From contig JAJTCO010000037.1 of NCBI GenBank assembly GCA_021323265.1, positions 1 through 64,000 of the forward strand: 64,000 bases of DNA, in the 5' to 3' direction. The DNA comes from Pseudoduganella sp. (GTDB taxonomy: Bacteria; Pseudomonadota; Gammaproteobacteria; Burkholderiales; Burkholderiaceae_D). The notes under the pieces are model-generated. The model worked only from the letters and a program-made list of their open reading frames with translations, ran no database searches and was not told the origin of the DNA. Shown here piece after piece: positions 34,091 to 46,204 of the stretch. Position 1 is the stretch's first letter. The number at the start of each line of letters is the position of its first letter. A program made the position numbers and the translations under genes.

Positions 34091-34261
34091 ATGCGCCACG
34101 CACTCTGGCATTCCTGGTCCCGCATGTCGGGCGTCCTGTTCCCGGCGAGCGTTGCCGCCCTGTTCTTCACGCCGCCAGACTCCAGCTACGTCGTCATGCT
34201 GGCCATGGCCGCACTGGCTTCCGGCGGAACCTGGATCTACCTGCGCGACAAACAGGATTGA
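34091..34261 (+). CDS. Small membrane protein (56 residues)
   Basis: ATG at 34091 follows GGAAGGA with a 7-base gap, a strong ribosome site. The 56-residue product has two hydrophobic stretches, GVLFPASVAALFF and VVMLAMAALASGGTWIYL, ending in a charged RDKQD tail, so it is probably a two-helix inner-membrane protein. It ends 35 bases before thiL and probably shares its transcript. I do not recognise it. Confidence 0.6.
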   Translation: MRHALWHSWSRMSGVLFPASVAALFFTPPDSSYVVMLAMAALASGGTWIYLRDKQD

Positions 34262-34295
34262 GGACGCGGCCGGCAGGCCCCGCTAGAATGGCGGG

Positions 34296-35261
34296 ATGCT
34301 TTCCGAATTCGACCTGATCAAGCACTACTTCGTGCGCCCCGTGCCGGGCCGCGCGACCCTTGGCATCGGCGACGACTGCGCCCTGCTGGCCCCGGCACCG
34401 GGGATGCAGACTGCCATTTCTTCCGACATGCTGGTGGAAGGCCGCCACTTCTTCGCGGGCGAGGATGCCCAGCGCCTGGGCCACAAGAGCCTGGCCGTCA
34501 ACCTGTCCGACCTGGCCGCCATGGGCGCACGCCCGGTGGCCTTCACGCTGGCCCTGGCCCTGCCGGGCGCCGACCGCGCCTGGCTGGAAGGCTTTGCACG
34601 CGGCCTGTTCGCGCTGGCCGACGCGCATGGCTGCGAGCTGATCGGCGGCGACACCACCAAGGGGCCCCTGAACATCTGCATCACCGTGTTGGGCGAAGTG
34701 GCGCCCGGGCGCGCCCTGCGCCGCGACGCCGCCCAGGCCGGCGACGAGGTATGGGTGTCGGGCACGCTGGGCGACGCGCGCCTGGCCCTGGCCGGCTACC
34801 GCGGCGAAGTCGCGCTGGCGCCGGACGCCCAGGCGGCGGCCGGCACGCGCATGCACACGCCGACGCCGCGCGTGGCATTGGGACTGCTGCTGGCCGAGCG
34901 CGGCCTGGCGCGCGCCGCGATCGACGTTTCCGACGGCCTGGTGGGCGACCTGGGCCACATCCTGGAACGCTCGGGCGTGGGCGCCACGCTGGACGCCGAC
35001 GCCCTGCCCGCCGGCCCCGTCCTGGCAGGACAGCCGCGCGCGCTGCGCCGCGCCTTCACGGCCGCCGGCGGCGACGATTACGAACTGTGCTTCACGGCGC
35101 CCGCCGCCGCCCGTGCGGCCATCCTGGAGGCCGCCGCCGCATGCGGCACGCCCGTCACGCGCATCGGCCGCATCGACGCCGCACCGGGCCTGCGCTGGAC
35201 CGACGCGCACGGCGCCCCGCTCGCGCTCGAACTGTCCAGCTTCGACCACTTCACCCAATAG
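34296..35261 (+). CDS. thiL: Thiamine-monophosphate kinase
   Basis: A 321-residue ThiL. Signatures are the N-terminal SEFDLIKHYF, the ATP/Mg loop GIGDDCALL, SSDMLVEGRHF, NLSDLAAMGARP, GGDTTKGP and the late AIDVSDGLVGDLGHI and GGDDYELCF. It phosphorylates thiamine monophosphate to the active diphosphate. Its 3' end overlaps the AraC gene by 11 bases in convergent orientation. In many relatives pgpA and cinA follow; here cinA is 7 kb away and pgpA is not in the window. Confidence 0.96.
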   Translation: MLSEFDLIKHYFVRPVPGRATLGIGDDCALLAPAPGMQTAISSDMLVEGRHFFAGEDAQRLGHKSLAVNLSDLAAMGARPVAFTLALALPGADRAWLEGFARGLFALADAHGCELIGGDTTKGPLNICITVLGEVAPGRALRRDAAQAGDEVWVSGTLGDARLALAGYRGEVALAPDAQAAAGTRMHTPTPRVALGLLLAERGLARAAIDVSDGLVGDLGHILERSGVGATLDADALPAGPVLAGQPRALRRAFTAAGGDDYELCFTAPAAARAAILEAAAACGTPVTRIGRIDAAPGLRWTDAHGAPLALELSSFDHFTQ

Positions 35262-36084
35262 CGCGGCGGTACGCCCCGGGCGGCTTGCCCACCAGGGCGC
35301 TGAATTCGCGGATGAAATGGGCCTGGTCGAAATAGCCCAGGTCCAGGGCCAGTTGCGCCATGTCCGGCGCGGCGCCGGCCTGCAGCTGCGCCACCGCCTC
35401 GTGCAGGCGGTAGCGCTGGATGACCCATTTCGGCCCCACGCCCACGTATTGCTGGAACAGGCGCTGCAAGGCGCGCCGGTTCATGCCCGCCTGCGCGGCC
35501 AGCGCCTCCACCGAGAACAGCCCGGGGTCGGCCGCGACCGCATCGACCAGGGCCGCCGCCAGTTCGGCGTCGCCATCGGCAGGCGGCAAGCGCGCGCGCA
35601 GGAACTCCTCGGCCAGTGCCGCCAGCGCCCCGGGCACCGCGTCGGCCGGCGCGCTGTCGGCGCATGCGCGCACGGCGCGCACCAGGCATGCGCCTTCGGC
35701 GCCGAACAGCGATGCCAGCGCCACGCGCGTGTCCGCGATCTGCGCCACCGGACGCCCGAGGAAGGGGCGGAAGCCGCCCGGCCGGAACTTGATCCCGAAG
35801 GCAAAACCGCGTCCGGCCAGGGCCTTGGTGTAACGCGCGGTATGCACACCATAGACGCCGTCCGCGTCGTGTTCGACCACCAGGTGTACATTGGGGTGCG
35901 GCAGCGTTTCCTGCTGCTGCGGCGGCCGACCGCGCAGGTCCCAGCCGACAAACCAGTAATGCTCGACCAGCGCGGCCAGGGATGCCGCCGGCGCCAGGCG
36001 CGCATGGCGGAATGCCCCGGCAGCGCAGGCCGGCGCCAGGATGCCGCGCGGAGCGGCATCGATTTGTCGCGTTTTTCCAATCAT
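35251..36084 (-). CDS. AraC-family transcriptional regulator
   Basis: A 277-residue regulator. The N-terminal half resembles the DUF6597 sensor domain (LVEHYWFVGWDLRG, LPHPNVHLVVEH). The C-terminal 90 residues carry two helix-turn-helix units with MNRRALQRLFQQYVGVGPKW and LALDLGYFDQAHFIREFSALVGKPP, the AraC signature. Target and ligand are not evident. The DUF3224 gene is divergent from it, starting 59 bases away, and is a candidate target. Confidence 0.9.
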   Translation of the reverse strand: MIGKTRQIDAAPRGILAPACAAGAFRHARLAPAASLAALVEHYWFVGWDLRGRPPQQQETLPHPNVHLVVEHDADGVYGVHTARYTKALAGRGFAFGIKFRPGGFRPFLGRPVAQIADTRVALASLFGAEGACLVRAVRACADSAPADAVPGALAALAEEFLRARLPPADGDAELAAALVDAVAADPGLFSVEALAAQAGMNRRALQRLFQQYVGVGPKWVIQRYRLHEAVAQLQAGAAPDMAQLALDLGYFDQAHFIREFSALVGKPPGAYRRAIG

Positions 36085-36142
36085 GCAGGGAGGGCGCGGG
36101 TGTCCAATATGGGCGGGTCCATCATCTTACAGGAATGGCAAC

Positions 36143-36595
36143 ATGAAACGAATGATTCCCTTAATATGCTTGCTGGCCGCAGGTGCGGCGCACGCAGGAG
36201 GAAAAACCATGCAGATCGAAGGCAGTTTCGACGTCAAACTCACCCCGCAACCCGCGCCGGAAGGCCAGCCCTGGGGCCGGCAAGCCATCGCCAAGACTTT
36301 CCACGGCGCGCTGGCCGGCAGCAGCCGCGGCGAGATGCTCGCCGTGCGCACGGGCGTTGCAGGCTCCGCCGGCTATGTCGCGCTGGAAGAAGTCCAGGCC
36401 ACGCTGGAAGGCCGCCAGGGCAGCTTCTTCCTGCAGCACTTCGGCCTGATGGACAAGGGCACGCCCAGCCTGACGGTGAGCGTGGTGCCCGACTCGGCCA
36501 CCGGCGAGCTGACCGGCCTGCAGGGGACGATGCAGATCGACGTCAGCGGCGGCCAGCACCGCTACAGCTTCAGCTACCGCTTGCCGCCGCGCTGA
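36143..36595 (+). CDS. Exported DUF3224 protein
   Basis: A 150-residue protein with an 18-residue signal peptide (LLAAGAAHA). The mature part matches DUF3224: GSFDVKLTPQP, a TFHGALAGSSRGEML stretch and FSYRLP at the end. It is a small beta-barrel fold of unknown role, sometimes called an allene-oxide-cyclase-like barrel. AGGA lies upstream of the ATG. It is divergent from the AraC regulator, which suggests that regulator controls it. Confidence 0.82.
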   Translation: MKRMIPLICLLAAGAAHAGGKTMQIEGSFDVKLTPQPAPEGQPWGRQAIAKTFHGALAGSSRGEMLAVRTGVAGSAGYVALEEVQATLEGRQGSFFLQHFGLMDKGTPSLTVSVVPDSATGELTGLQGTMQIDVSGGQHRYSFSYRLPPR

Positions 36596-36676
36596 CGCTG
36601 TCATGCGCCTGTCACACCTGGCGCCTATGATGCCGGCAGTCCCTCATTCATTACCAACTCCCGATGAATGATTTCA

Positions 36677-36712
36677 GGGGCCAGGTTGGCGAACCTGGCC
36701 CCTTTTTTTTTT
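36677..36712. terminator. Bidirectional terminator
   Basis: GGGGCCAGGTT and AACCTGGCCCC form an 11-base stem with a GGCG loop, followed by ten T residues. It sits between the convergent DUF3224 gene and the GGDEF/EAL gene. Confidence 0.92.
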
Positions 36713-39304
36713 AGCCGGTCAGGGCGGTATGGTCCTCGCCCGGCTCGCCGGCGCGGCGGCCGCTGCCATGCATCAGCCAGTAATGGTGGAAGGCCAGGCG
36801 GATGTTGTCGCGCAACTGGGTGTCGTCCCACGGCTTGGTGTAGAAGCGGTAGATGGCGCCGCGGTTGATCGAGTCGAGCACCGATTCCACGCCGGTGTAG
36901 CCGGACAGGATGATGCGGATCGTGTCCGGGTACATTTCCTTCACCTTGGCCAGGAATTCCGTGCCGCTCATGATCGGCATGCGCTGGTCGCACACGATCA
37001 CCTGTACCGGGTACAGCGCCAGCAGGTCGAAGCCTTCGGCCGGCGACACGGCAGTCAGGATGCGGTAGCCGTCGCGCCGGAACAGGCGGTGCAGCGAGGA
37101 CAGCACGTTGACGTCGTCGTCCACCAGCAGCAGCGTTTGCGGCGGGTCGGCCGCCACGTTCGGATCGGGCGGCAATGCCTTGCCCGACTCGGCCAGCGCG
37201 CCCATCTCGGCCGCCGCCAGCGGGCGGCTGAAGAAGTAGCCCTGGATTTCGTCGCAACGGTTGCGCCGCAGGTACTCCAGCTGCGGGCGCGTCTCCACCC
37301 CCTCGGCCACCACGCGCAGCTTCAGGCTGTGCGCCATGCTGATGATGGCCAGGGCAATGGCCGCGTCGTTGGGATTGGTGGTGATGTCGCGCACGAAGGC
37401 GATGTCGATCTTCAGCTTGTCGATCGGGAAGCGCTGCAGGTAAGCCAGCGAGGAATAGCCGGTGCCGAAGTCGTCGATCGCCACCTTGATGCCCAGCTCC
37501 TTCAGGACGCTCAGCACGTTGATGGTGCGCTCGGCATTGGACATCAGGGCCGTTTCCGTCAGCTCCAGTTCGAGCAGCTCGGGCGGCACCTTGTGCCGCT
37601 CCAGCGCCTGCTTGACGTCGCTTTCCAGGTCGCCTTCGACGAACTGCCGGCTGGCCACGTTGACCGCCACGTGCACGCCGCCCACCGGCGTGCGCAGCCA
37701 GGCGGCGATCTGGCGGCAGGCCGAGTCGATGATCCAGCTGCCGACGCGCACGATCAGGCCCGTGTCCTCCAGCACGCCGACGAATTCGGCCGGATACACC
37801 AGGCCGTAGCCGGGGCGGTTCCAGCGCAGCAGCGCTTCCGCCCCGCTGATGCGCCCCGTGGTCAGGTTGACCTTGGGCTGGTAATGCAGTTCCAGTTCGT
37901 TGTTGTCCAGCGCGCGGCGCAGCGCCATCTCCAGGTCGAGCCGCGCCAGCACCTGCACGTTCATGCCGGCGGTGAAGAAGCGGTAGCCGTCGCCGCCGGC
38001 TTCCTTGGCGCGCTCCATGGCCGTGTTGGCGTACTTGACCAGGGCTTCCGGGTCGTTGGCGTCGTCCGGGTACATGGCAATGCCGATGGAGGCGGTCAGC
38101 GTGGCCTGGTGGTCGTCCAGCTGGAAGGGGTTGCGCAGGGTCTCGCGCACCTCGTTGGCCACCAGCACGGCGTCCTGCTGGTCGCGCGTCATGGTCAGGA
38201 TCAGGGCGAACTCGTCGCCGCCCAGGCGGCCCACGGTGTCGCGCAGGCGCACGCACTGCACCAGGCGGTTGCTGAACTCGTGCAGCAGGCGGTCGCCCAT
38301 GGCAGCGCCCATCGAATCGTTCACCTTGCGGAAGCGGTCCAGGCCGATGAACAGCACCACGATGCGCCATTCCTTGTCCTGCGCCAGCTCGATCGATTCG
38401 CCCAGGGTCTGGAAGAACAGCGTGCGGTTGGGCAGGCCGGTCAGGGAGTCGTAATGGGCCATGTGGCGCAGCCGCTCTTCCGCCAGGCGCCGCTCGGAGA
38501 TGTCGCGCGCCACGCAGATCAGGGTGCGGTGCGCCGATTCGCCGGCGCTTTGCAGCAGCCAATAGGCCTCCACCGGCACCGCCGCGCCGTCCTGGCGCAG
38601 CAGCTCGGCCTCGGTCAGCTCCGGCGCCCGGTGCGGCGCCGCCGCAGCCTGGCCGGCCCGCTCGGCCTGCTGCGCCAGGTCGTCGTGCCCGCCCAGGCCG
38701 AGCCGCACCGGATCCTGCGCCAGCAGCTGCTCGCGCGTATAGCCCAGCATGCGGCAGGCGCCTTCGTTGACGTCCACCAGCGTCAGCGCGCCGGTGTCGA
38801 TCAGGAAGATGGCGTCGGCGGTGGCGTCCATCGCGCTGCGGAAGCGCTGCAGGTCGGCGGTGCGCGCGCGCACGGTCTGCTCCAGCACTTCGTTGTAGTC
38901 GCGCGCCTGCTTGTGCAGCAGGCGCACTTCCAGCATGTTGTAGATGCGCGTCAGCACCTCCACCGGGTCGAAGGGCTTGCTGATGAAGTCGCGCGCGCCG
39001 GCGTCCAGCGCCGGCAGCTTCTGGTCCGGCTGCGCCGTCACCACCAGCACCGGCAGGTAGCCTTCCGGCTCCAGCGGCTTGAGCGCTTCCATCACGTCAA
39101 AGCCGCTCATGCCGGGCATGTGCAGGTCGAGGATGATCAGGTCGTAGCGGTGCTCTTCATGCCAGGGCGCCACCACGCGCGGGTCGGTGGTGGAGCTCAC
39201 CTGCACGTAGCCGCTGGTCTGGAGCAGGTACTCCAGCAGCTGCACGTTGACGGGCTGGTCGTCCACAATCAGGACGTTGGCGTTCAGGATATCGTCGCGG
39301 CTGA

Positions 39305-39308
<4 letters not shown>
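36711..39308 (-). CDS. REC-PAS-GGDEF-EAL-REC cyclic-di-GMP response regulator
   Basis: An 865-residue protein: receiver (about 10-125, Asp in LIILDLHMPGMSG), PAS (155-275), GGDEF with an intact RLGGDEFAL, EAL with EALLRW and the DFGTGYSSLAYL loop, and a second C-terminal receiver with VIVCDQRMP. It may make or break c-di-GMP under control of two phosphorylations; both enzyme sites look intact. It starts with GTG at 39308 inside the stop of the upstream kinase gene (GTGA), so the kinase, and YfiR before it, form one translation-coupled unit. Confidence 0.93.
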
Positions 39309-41328
<2,020 letters not shown>

Positions 41329-41332
<4 letters not shown>

Positions 41333-41898
41333 CCCGCCACCTGCTGCACGCGGTAAGCGGCCGACAGCATGCGCGCACTGATCTTCAGGCGCGCGGCGGC
41401 GGCAGGCTTGAGGGAGACTTCGAAGCGCAGCCGTTCGTCGGCAATGACGAAGTTGATCATGCTGCCCAGGCCGAGGCTGTCCTCGGCATCGGTCACGGTC
41501 AGTACCGGCTGGCCGCGGCTGGCGGCAAGCAAGTCCTGCGCCAGCGCCTTGTCGTGGCCGGCGATGAACAGCATGTGGATGCCGGCCAGGCTGTCGCCGC
41601 GCCGGATGCGCTTGACATGCAGGGGACGCCCGCCAGCGGTGTGGCCGGCCACCGTGTGTTCCAGCTGCTCGGCCAGCGCGTCGGCGCCGGCCACGCCGAT
41701 CACCACCGGGCTGTCGGGGCGGGCAAAGCTGCCTTCGGGCCACTCGACAAAGCCGGCGAACTTGTACAGGTAGGCGGCCTTGACCTGGCGCTCCAGCGCG
41801 CTGTTGGTCTGGGCGTGGGCGTGCCAGGGCCATAGCGCTGCCAGCAGCACTACCAGCCAGAACCCGGGACATCTGCCTTGGAGAGTCCTCACCACCAT
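41329..41898 (-). CDS. YfiR/DUF4154 periplasmic protein
   Basis: About 189 residues with a signal peptide (WLVVLLAALWPWHAHA). The mature part has the DUF4154 signatures VKAAYLYKFAGFVEWP, GHTAGGRPLHVKRI and SLGLGSMINFVI. In Pseudomonas YfiR represses the diguanylate cyclase YfiN from the periplasm; here it probably signals to the adjoining kinase. GAGG lies 1 base before the ATG at 41898, so a GTG 3 or 6 bases later may be the true start. Confidence 0.85.
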
Positions 41899-42097
41899 GC
41901 CTCGCGAACAGGGGACTTGCGCCATTCTATCGCTGAGCACGAATCCGTGGCGCTTTTCTTGTATGAGCGTACCACGCCAGCCCGTCCTGGCTTGCAAGTT
42001 AGTCGTGATGCCACATTATTGCGCTGCAGCGTGGCCAATGGGCACAGCAGCGCGCTAGAATGGGGTCAACCGCTTTTGTTTGCTAAAGGAGCCACAC

Positions 42098-42580
42098 GTG
42101 AGTACCGATATCAACGAACTGGCCGCCCAGGTGGGTAAGGCCCTGCAGGACAAAGGCTTGCTGTTGGCAACCGCGGAGTCGTGCACCGGAGGCGGCATTT
42201 CGACGGCGATCACGGAAATCGCCGGCTCCACCGGCTGGTTCGATTGCGGCTTCGTCTGCTATTCGAATGCCTCCAAGACCGAGATGCTGGACGTGCCGGC
42301 GGCCATGATGGCGCAATTTGGCTCCGTCAGCGAGGAAGTGGCGGCCGCCATGGCGCAGGGCGCCCTGGGCAGCAGCAACGCCCACGTGACCATCGCCGTG
42401 ACCGGCATCGCCGGCCCCACCGGCGCCGTGCCGGGCAAGCCGGTCGGCACCGTGTGTTTCGGCTGGGCCAGCGCCGACGCCGTCCACACCGAGCGCCTGG
42501 TGTTCGGCGGCGACCGCCACGCGGTACGCCAGCAAACCATCGAACACGCCCTGAAGGGGCTGCTGCGCTTTATTAATTAA
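42098..42580 (+). CDS. CinA-type nicotinamide-nucleotide amidase
   Basis: A 160-residue stand-alone CinA C-terminal domain (PncC type), with ATAESCTGGGISTAIT, CYSNASKTEML and VTGIAGPTGAVPGKPVGTV. It removes the amide from NMN in pyridine nucleotide recycling. The GTG at 42098 is chosen because AAAGGAG lies 7 bases upstream; a TTG at 42080 has no such site. A TAGAAT -10 is near 42053. The 3' end overlaps the helicase gene by 8 bases. Confidence 0.92.
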   Translation: MSTDINELAAQVGKALQDKGLLLATAESCTGGGISTAITEIAGSTGWFDCGFVCYSNASKTEMLDVPAAMMAQFGSVSEEVAAAMAQGALGSSNAHVTIAVTGIAGPTGAVPGKPVGTVCFGWASADAVHTERLVFGGDRHAVRQQTIEHALKGLLRFIN

Positions 42581-44543
42581 GCAGGCGGCTGCGCTGCGCC
42601 GCGTGCGCCGCGCCCGGCTCGAACAGGGTCAGGCCGGCAATGGCGCGGCTGATGGCCACGTACAGGTAGCGCCGCTCCTCGGCGAACTCCTCCGCGTTGC
42701 GCGTGGCGCGCGGGAACTGCCCCTCCTCCATGTACGGCAGCAGCACCTGCTGCCATTCCCGGCCTTTGGCCGATTGCACGGTGGCCAGCGCCAGCGCCTT
42801 GGGCGCGGCGCGCCCGCCCGCCTTGCCGCGCGTGGCCACCTGGCGCCGCCGCAATTCCTCCAGGAAGGCCGGCGCCTTGGCGTCGCCCTGGCGCCGCGCG
42901 AAGTCCAGGAAGGCGCCCAGGGTGCGCAGCACGGAATCGGCGTGGGCGCGGTTGACGAAGGTGCGGCGCGTAGCGGCCGGAAGGTCCAGGCCGTCGCTGG
43001 CCAGCTGCAGCAGCTGCGCCGCGCTGGCGCTCCCGGCCTGCGCCTTCATGTCGGCCAGCACGCCGGCCAGGCGCTGCTTCCAGCGCCGCGTGGCCCCGGT
43101 GTCGTAGGGCTGCTCCACGCACAGCAGGCCGCTGAACATGAATTCCAGCGTCTCCGGATCGCGCACCACGGCGTCCTTCTGCTGCTTGTAGGCGTCGCCC
43201 GAACCGTACAGGGCGTGGCTCGCCTCGTAGTCGCGGCGCTCGCCGGAGACGGCAAAATAGGTCTGCAGGCCGTCGACCATCAGTTCGCAGCTCTCCTTGT
43301 CCGCCTTCAGCGTGCCGTACTCGCCGCTGGCCACGTGCAGCAGGGCACGCAGGGCCATGATTTCCGGGCGCTTCAGGTAGGATGCGAAGCCGTCGCAATG
43401 GTACGGCAGGCCAGCGTCGAGCAGGGCGTTCTCGATTTCCACGCTCTGGTCCACCTCGCGCAGGATGATGGCCAGGTCCGGGCCTTTGGCCAGTTGCCTG
43501 GCGCGCTCCACCACCGCGCGCGCGCAGGCTTGCGGGTCGGCCGGGTCGTACTCCACGTGGCGCACCTCGGAATAGGTATCCGGGTGCGACTCGAAGCCGC
43601 ACTTGGGCAGGGCCCGTTCGAGCAGCTTTTTCAACGAAGCGCCGCAGCGGCGCGACTGCGACAGCGGCAGGCGCTCGGCGCCGGGGAAGGCCAGCTCGAA
43701 GCCGCCGCCGGAAAAGCGCGGGTCGGCGCCGCGCTCGGCGTTGATGACCTGGTGGCGGTCGCCCACCACCACCAGGCGCGCATTGCGCCGGAACATCTGC
43801 AGCAGTTCGAACTCCGCCGCGTTCACGTCGTGCCATTCGTCCACCAGCAGCAGGTCCGCCTGCGGCATGTCGCGCACCGCCTCCGGGAAGCGGCGCAGGA
43901 TCGACACCAGGTCGGTCGCGTAGTCGACCGGCGCCTGCCACAGGATGTGGCCGGCCTGCGGCTGGCGGCGGCGCTCGAACTCATGGAAGATCTCCACGAT
44001 CTCGCGGTCGTCCAGCTCGAACTGGCTGCACAACTCGTCGAAGGTGAAATCGTCGAACACTTCGTCCTCGAAGCGCAGCGTGGCCAGGGTCGCCTTCATT
44101 TGCGCCAGCAGTTGCAGCATCATTTCCACGCGCTGCGTGCTGCGTTCGAAGTCGAAGTCGAACTCGCTGTAGCGTCCTTCGTAGCGCTGCCAGACCGCGT
44201 TGGCCGCGGCCACCAGCATGGGGCGCATCTGCTCCGGGCTGGACCAGCGCTGCGGCAGGTCCAGCCAGTTGCCGTGCTCCGCGATGCGCGTCAGCTGCGA
44301 GCGCGCCAGGGCCTCCACCGTCAACACCTGCACCTTGCGGCCCGGGCATTCCGACGCCAGCTTTTCGTAAAAGCGCAGGCGCGCCCCTTCCGAAAAGCAC
44401 AGGCCCAGCACGATGCCCGGCTCCTGCGCCGCCAGCATGGCCAGCGTGGTAGTCTTGCCAGTCCCGGCACGCGCCTCGATCATCAAGGTCTGGGCGCGGG
44501 ACTGCAGGATCGCTTCCTGCTCGCTGGATGGTGAAACTCGCAT
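42573..44543 (-). CDS. UvrD-like superfamily 1 helicase
   Basis: A 656-residue SF1 helicase. Motif I is ARAGTGKTTTL (residues 24-34), motif II is LLLVDEWHDVN, motif III is VVVGDRHQVI, motif IV-like SQSRRCG follows, and the C-terminal LATVQSAKGREWQQVLLPYM and RRYLYVAISRA give motifs V-VI. Motif II is DEWHD rather than the usual DEAQD. It is smaller than UvrD or Rep and lacks a nuclease domain. It probably unwinds DNA or RNA-DNA during repair. It diverges from the metallophosphoesterase gene. Confidence 0.88.
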   Translation of the reverse strand: MRVSPSSEQEAILQSRAQTLMIEARAGTGKTTTLAMLAAQEPGIVLGLCFSEGARLRFYEKLASECPGRKVQVLTVEALARSQLTRIAEHGNWLDLPQRWSSPEQMRPMLVAAANAVWQRYEGRYSEFDFDFERSTQRVEMMLQLLAQMKATLATLRFEDEVFDDFTFDELCSQFELDDREIVEIFHEFERRRQPQAGHILWQAPVDYATDLVSILRRFPEAVRDMPQADLLLVDEWHDVNAAEFELLQMFRRNARLVVVGDRHQVINAERGADPRFSGGGFELAFPGAERLPLSQSRRCGASLKKLLERALPKCGFESHPDTYSEVRHVEYDPADPQACARAVVERARQLAKGPDLAIILREVDQSVEIENALLDAGLPYHCDGFASYLKRPEIMALRALLHVASGEYGTLKADKESCELMVDGLQTYFAVSGERRDYEASHALYGSGDAYKQQKDAVVRDPETLEFMFSGLLCVEQPYDTGATRRWKQRLAGVLADMKAQAGSASAAQLLQLASDGLDLPAATRRTFVNRAHADSVLRTLGAFLDFARRQGDAKAPAFLEELRRRQVATRGKAGGRAAPKALALATVQSAKGREWQQVLLPYMEEGQFPRATRNAEEFAEERRYLYVAISRAIAGLTLFEPGAAHAAQRSRLLN

Positions 44544-44561
44544 GCCTGTTCCATGGTGCCG

Positions 44562-45461
44562 ATGAAAAAACGCATTCTACCTTGGCTGGCCCTGGCCGGC
44601 CCCGTACTGGCCGCCGCCGCCCCCGCCGCTGGCCGCGCGCTGGTGGTCTACGCAGCCGGCGACATCGCCGATTGCCGCTACAGCCGCGCCGACTACTCGG
44701 GCGCGGCGGAAACCGCCGCCATCATCGCCAAGGGCGACCCGCACGCCCTGGTGCTCTCGCTGGGCGACCATACCTACCCGAACGGCAAGGCGGAAGAGTT
44801 CCGCGACTGCTACGCCCCGACCTGGGGCCGCTTCCGCGAACGCACCCGGCCCGCGCCCGGCAACCACGAGTACGGCAGCGGCAACGCAGACGGCTACTAC
44901 GGCTATTTCGGCGAGCTGGCCGGCCCGCGCGGGCGCGGCTACTACAGCTTCGACCGCGGCGGCTGGCACTTCATTTCCCTGAACAGCCACCTGAACGCCG
45001 CCGAGCACCAGCGCCAGCTGCTGTGGCTCAAAGACGACCTGGCGACCAGCAAGGCGCGCTGCACCCTCGCCTACTGGCACGCACCCATGTATAGTTCTGG
45101 CGGGCACACCCCGACGAAGAAGATGCAGGACGTCTGGCGCGCACTGCACGGCGCCGGCGTCGAGCTGGTGCTGTCCGGCCATGACCACGATTACGAGCGC
45201 CTGGCGCCGATGGATGCCGACGCGCAGCCCGACGCGCGCGGCGTGCGCCAGTTCGTGGTCGGCACCGGCGGCGCCTACCTCACGCCCTACCTCTGGATCC
45301 ATGACCAGAGCGAGGCGCGCATCAACTGGCGCACCGGTGTGCTGAAACTGGTACTGAAAGAGAACGGCTACGAATGGGAGTTCCTGCCGGTCGAACTGAA
45401 AACGGCCCCGGAACACCCGCAGCAGGAAGCCGGCGACAGCGGCGCGGCCAACTGCCACTGA
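44562..45461 (+). CDS. Exported metallophosphoesterase
   Basis: A 299-residue calcineurin-type phosphoesterase with a signal peptide. The metal motifs are in order: AAGDIADC, LSLGDHTY, APGNHEYG, YWHAPMY and SGHDHDYER. It resembles purple-acid-phosphatase-like alkaline phosphatases acting in the periplasm on phosphate esters. The ATG at 44562 opens the KKR-type signal peptide; one at 44553 adds three residues. Its start codon is 18 bases from the divergent helicase start. Confidence 0.92.
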   Translation: MKKRILPWLALAGPVLAAAAPAAGRALVVYAAGDIADCRYSRADYSGAAETAAIIAKGDPHALVLSLGDHTYPNGKAEEFRDCYAPTWGRFRERTRPAPGNHEYGSGNADGYYGYFGELAGPRGRGYYSFDRGGWHFISLNSHLNAAEHQRQLLWLKDDLATSKARCTLAYWHAPMYSSGGHTPTKKMQDVWRALHGAGVELVLSGHDHDYERLAPMDADAQPDARGVRQFVVGTGGAYLTPYLWIHDQSEARINWRTGVLKLVLKENGYEWEFLPVELKTAPEHPQQEAGDSGAANCH

Positions 45462-45475
45462 CAACAGGAGCATCA

Positions 45476-46204
45476 ATGCAAAACACGGTTCACTTCGTCC
45501 TGCAGGGCAAGGGCGGCATCGGCAAGACGTACGTATCGACCATCCTCGCCCAATGGCTGCAGGCCAAGGACGACACCGCGCTGCGCTGCTACGACACCGA
45601 CCAGGAAAACACCACCTTCTCGCGCTACAAGGCGCTGGACGTGAAGCACGTGCCGGTGATGACCGAATCGCGCACCATCGACCCCAAGCGCTTCGACGCG
45701 CTGATGATCGACATCCTGGAACAGGACGGCAACTGCGTGGTCGACAACGGCGCCAACACCTTCTCGCCGCTGATGGCCTACCTGATCGAGAACGACTGCT
45801 TCAACCTGCTCGAGGAATCGGGCCGCAAGGTGTACATCCACACCATCGTCGGCGGCGGCGACACGCTGCACGACACCGCGATGGGCTTCGTCACCACCGC
45901 CAAGTCGACCCAGGTGCCGCTGGTACTGTGGGAGAACGAGCATTTCGGCCTGCTGCAATCGGCCTCCGGCAAGTCCTTCCTCGAATCGCAGACCTACGCC
46001 GAGAACTCGCAGCGCGTACGCGGCCGCATCGTGCTGGGCGCGCGCAACGCCGACACCTTCGGCGCCGACGTCAAGAAGATGAACACCGGGCGCCTGACGA
46101 TCGAGGAAGTCAAGGCCAGCGACAAGTTCAACGTGATGGAAAAGCAGCGCATCAAGGTCGTGTTCCGCGACCTGTTCGAACAACTCGACAAGGTAGACTG
46201 GTAA
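45476..46204 (+). CDS. TraL-like ParA/MinD-family ATPase
   Basis: A 242-residue P-loop protein with a deviant Walker A (GKGGIGKT, residues 11-18) as in ParA/MinD, the aspartate-rich CYDTDQENTTF and the middle stretch GNCVVDNGANTFSPL. It resembles TraL of IncP-type transfer regions. No other conjugation gene is in the window. AGGAG precedes the ATG. It ends in a TAATG overlap with a TraM-like membrane protein, so the two proteins probably act together, the second anchoring the first at the membrane. Confidence 0.8.
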   Translation: MQNTVHFVLQGKGGIGKTYVSTILAQWLQAKDDTALRCYDTDQENTTFSRYKALDVKHVPVMTESRTIDPKRFDALMIDILEQDGNCVVDNGANTFSPLMAYLIENDCFNLLEESGRKVYIHTIVGGGDTLHDTAMGFVTTAKSTQVPLVLWENEHFGLLQSASGKSFLESQTYAENSQRVRGRIVLGARNADTFGADVKKMNTGRLTIEEVKASDKFNVMEKQRIKVVFRDLFEQLDKVDW

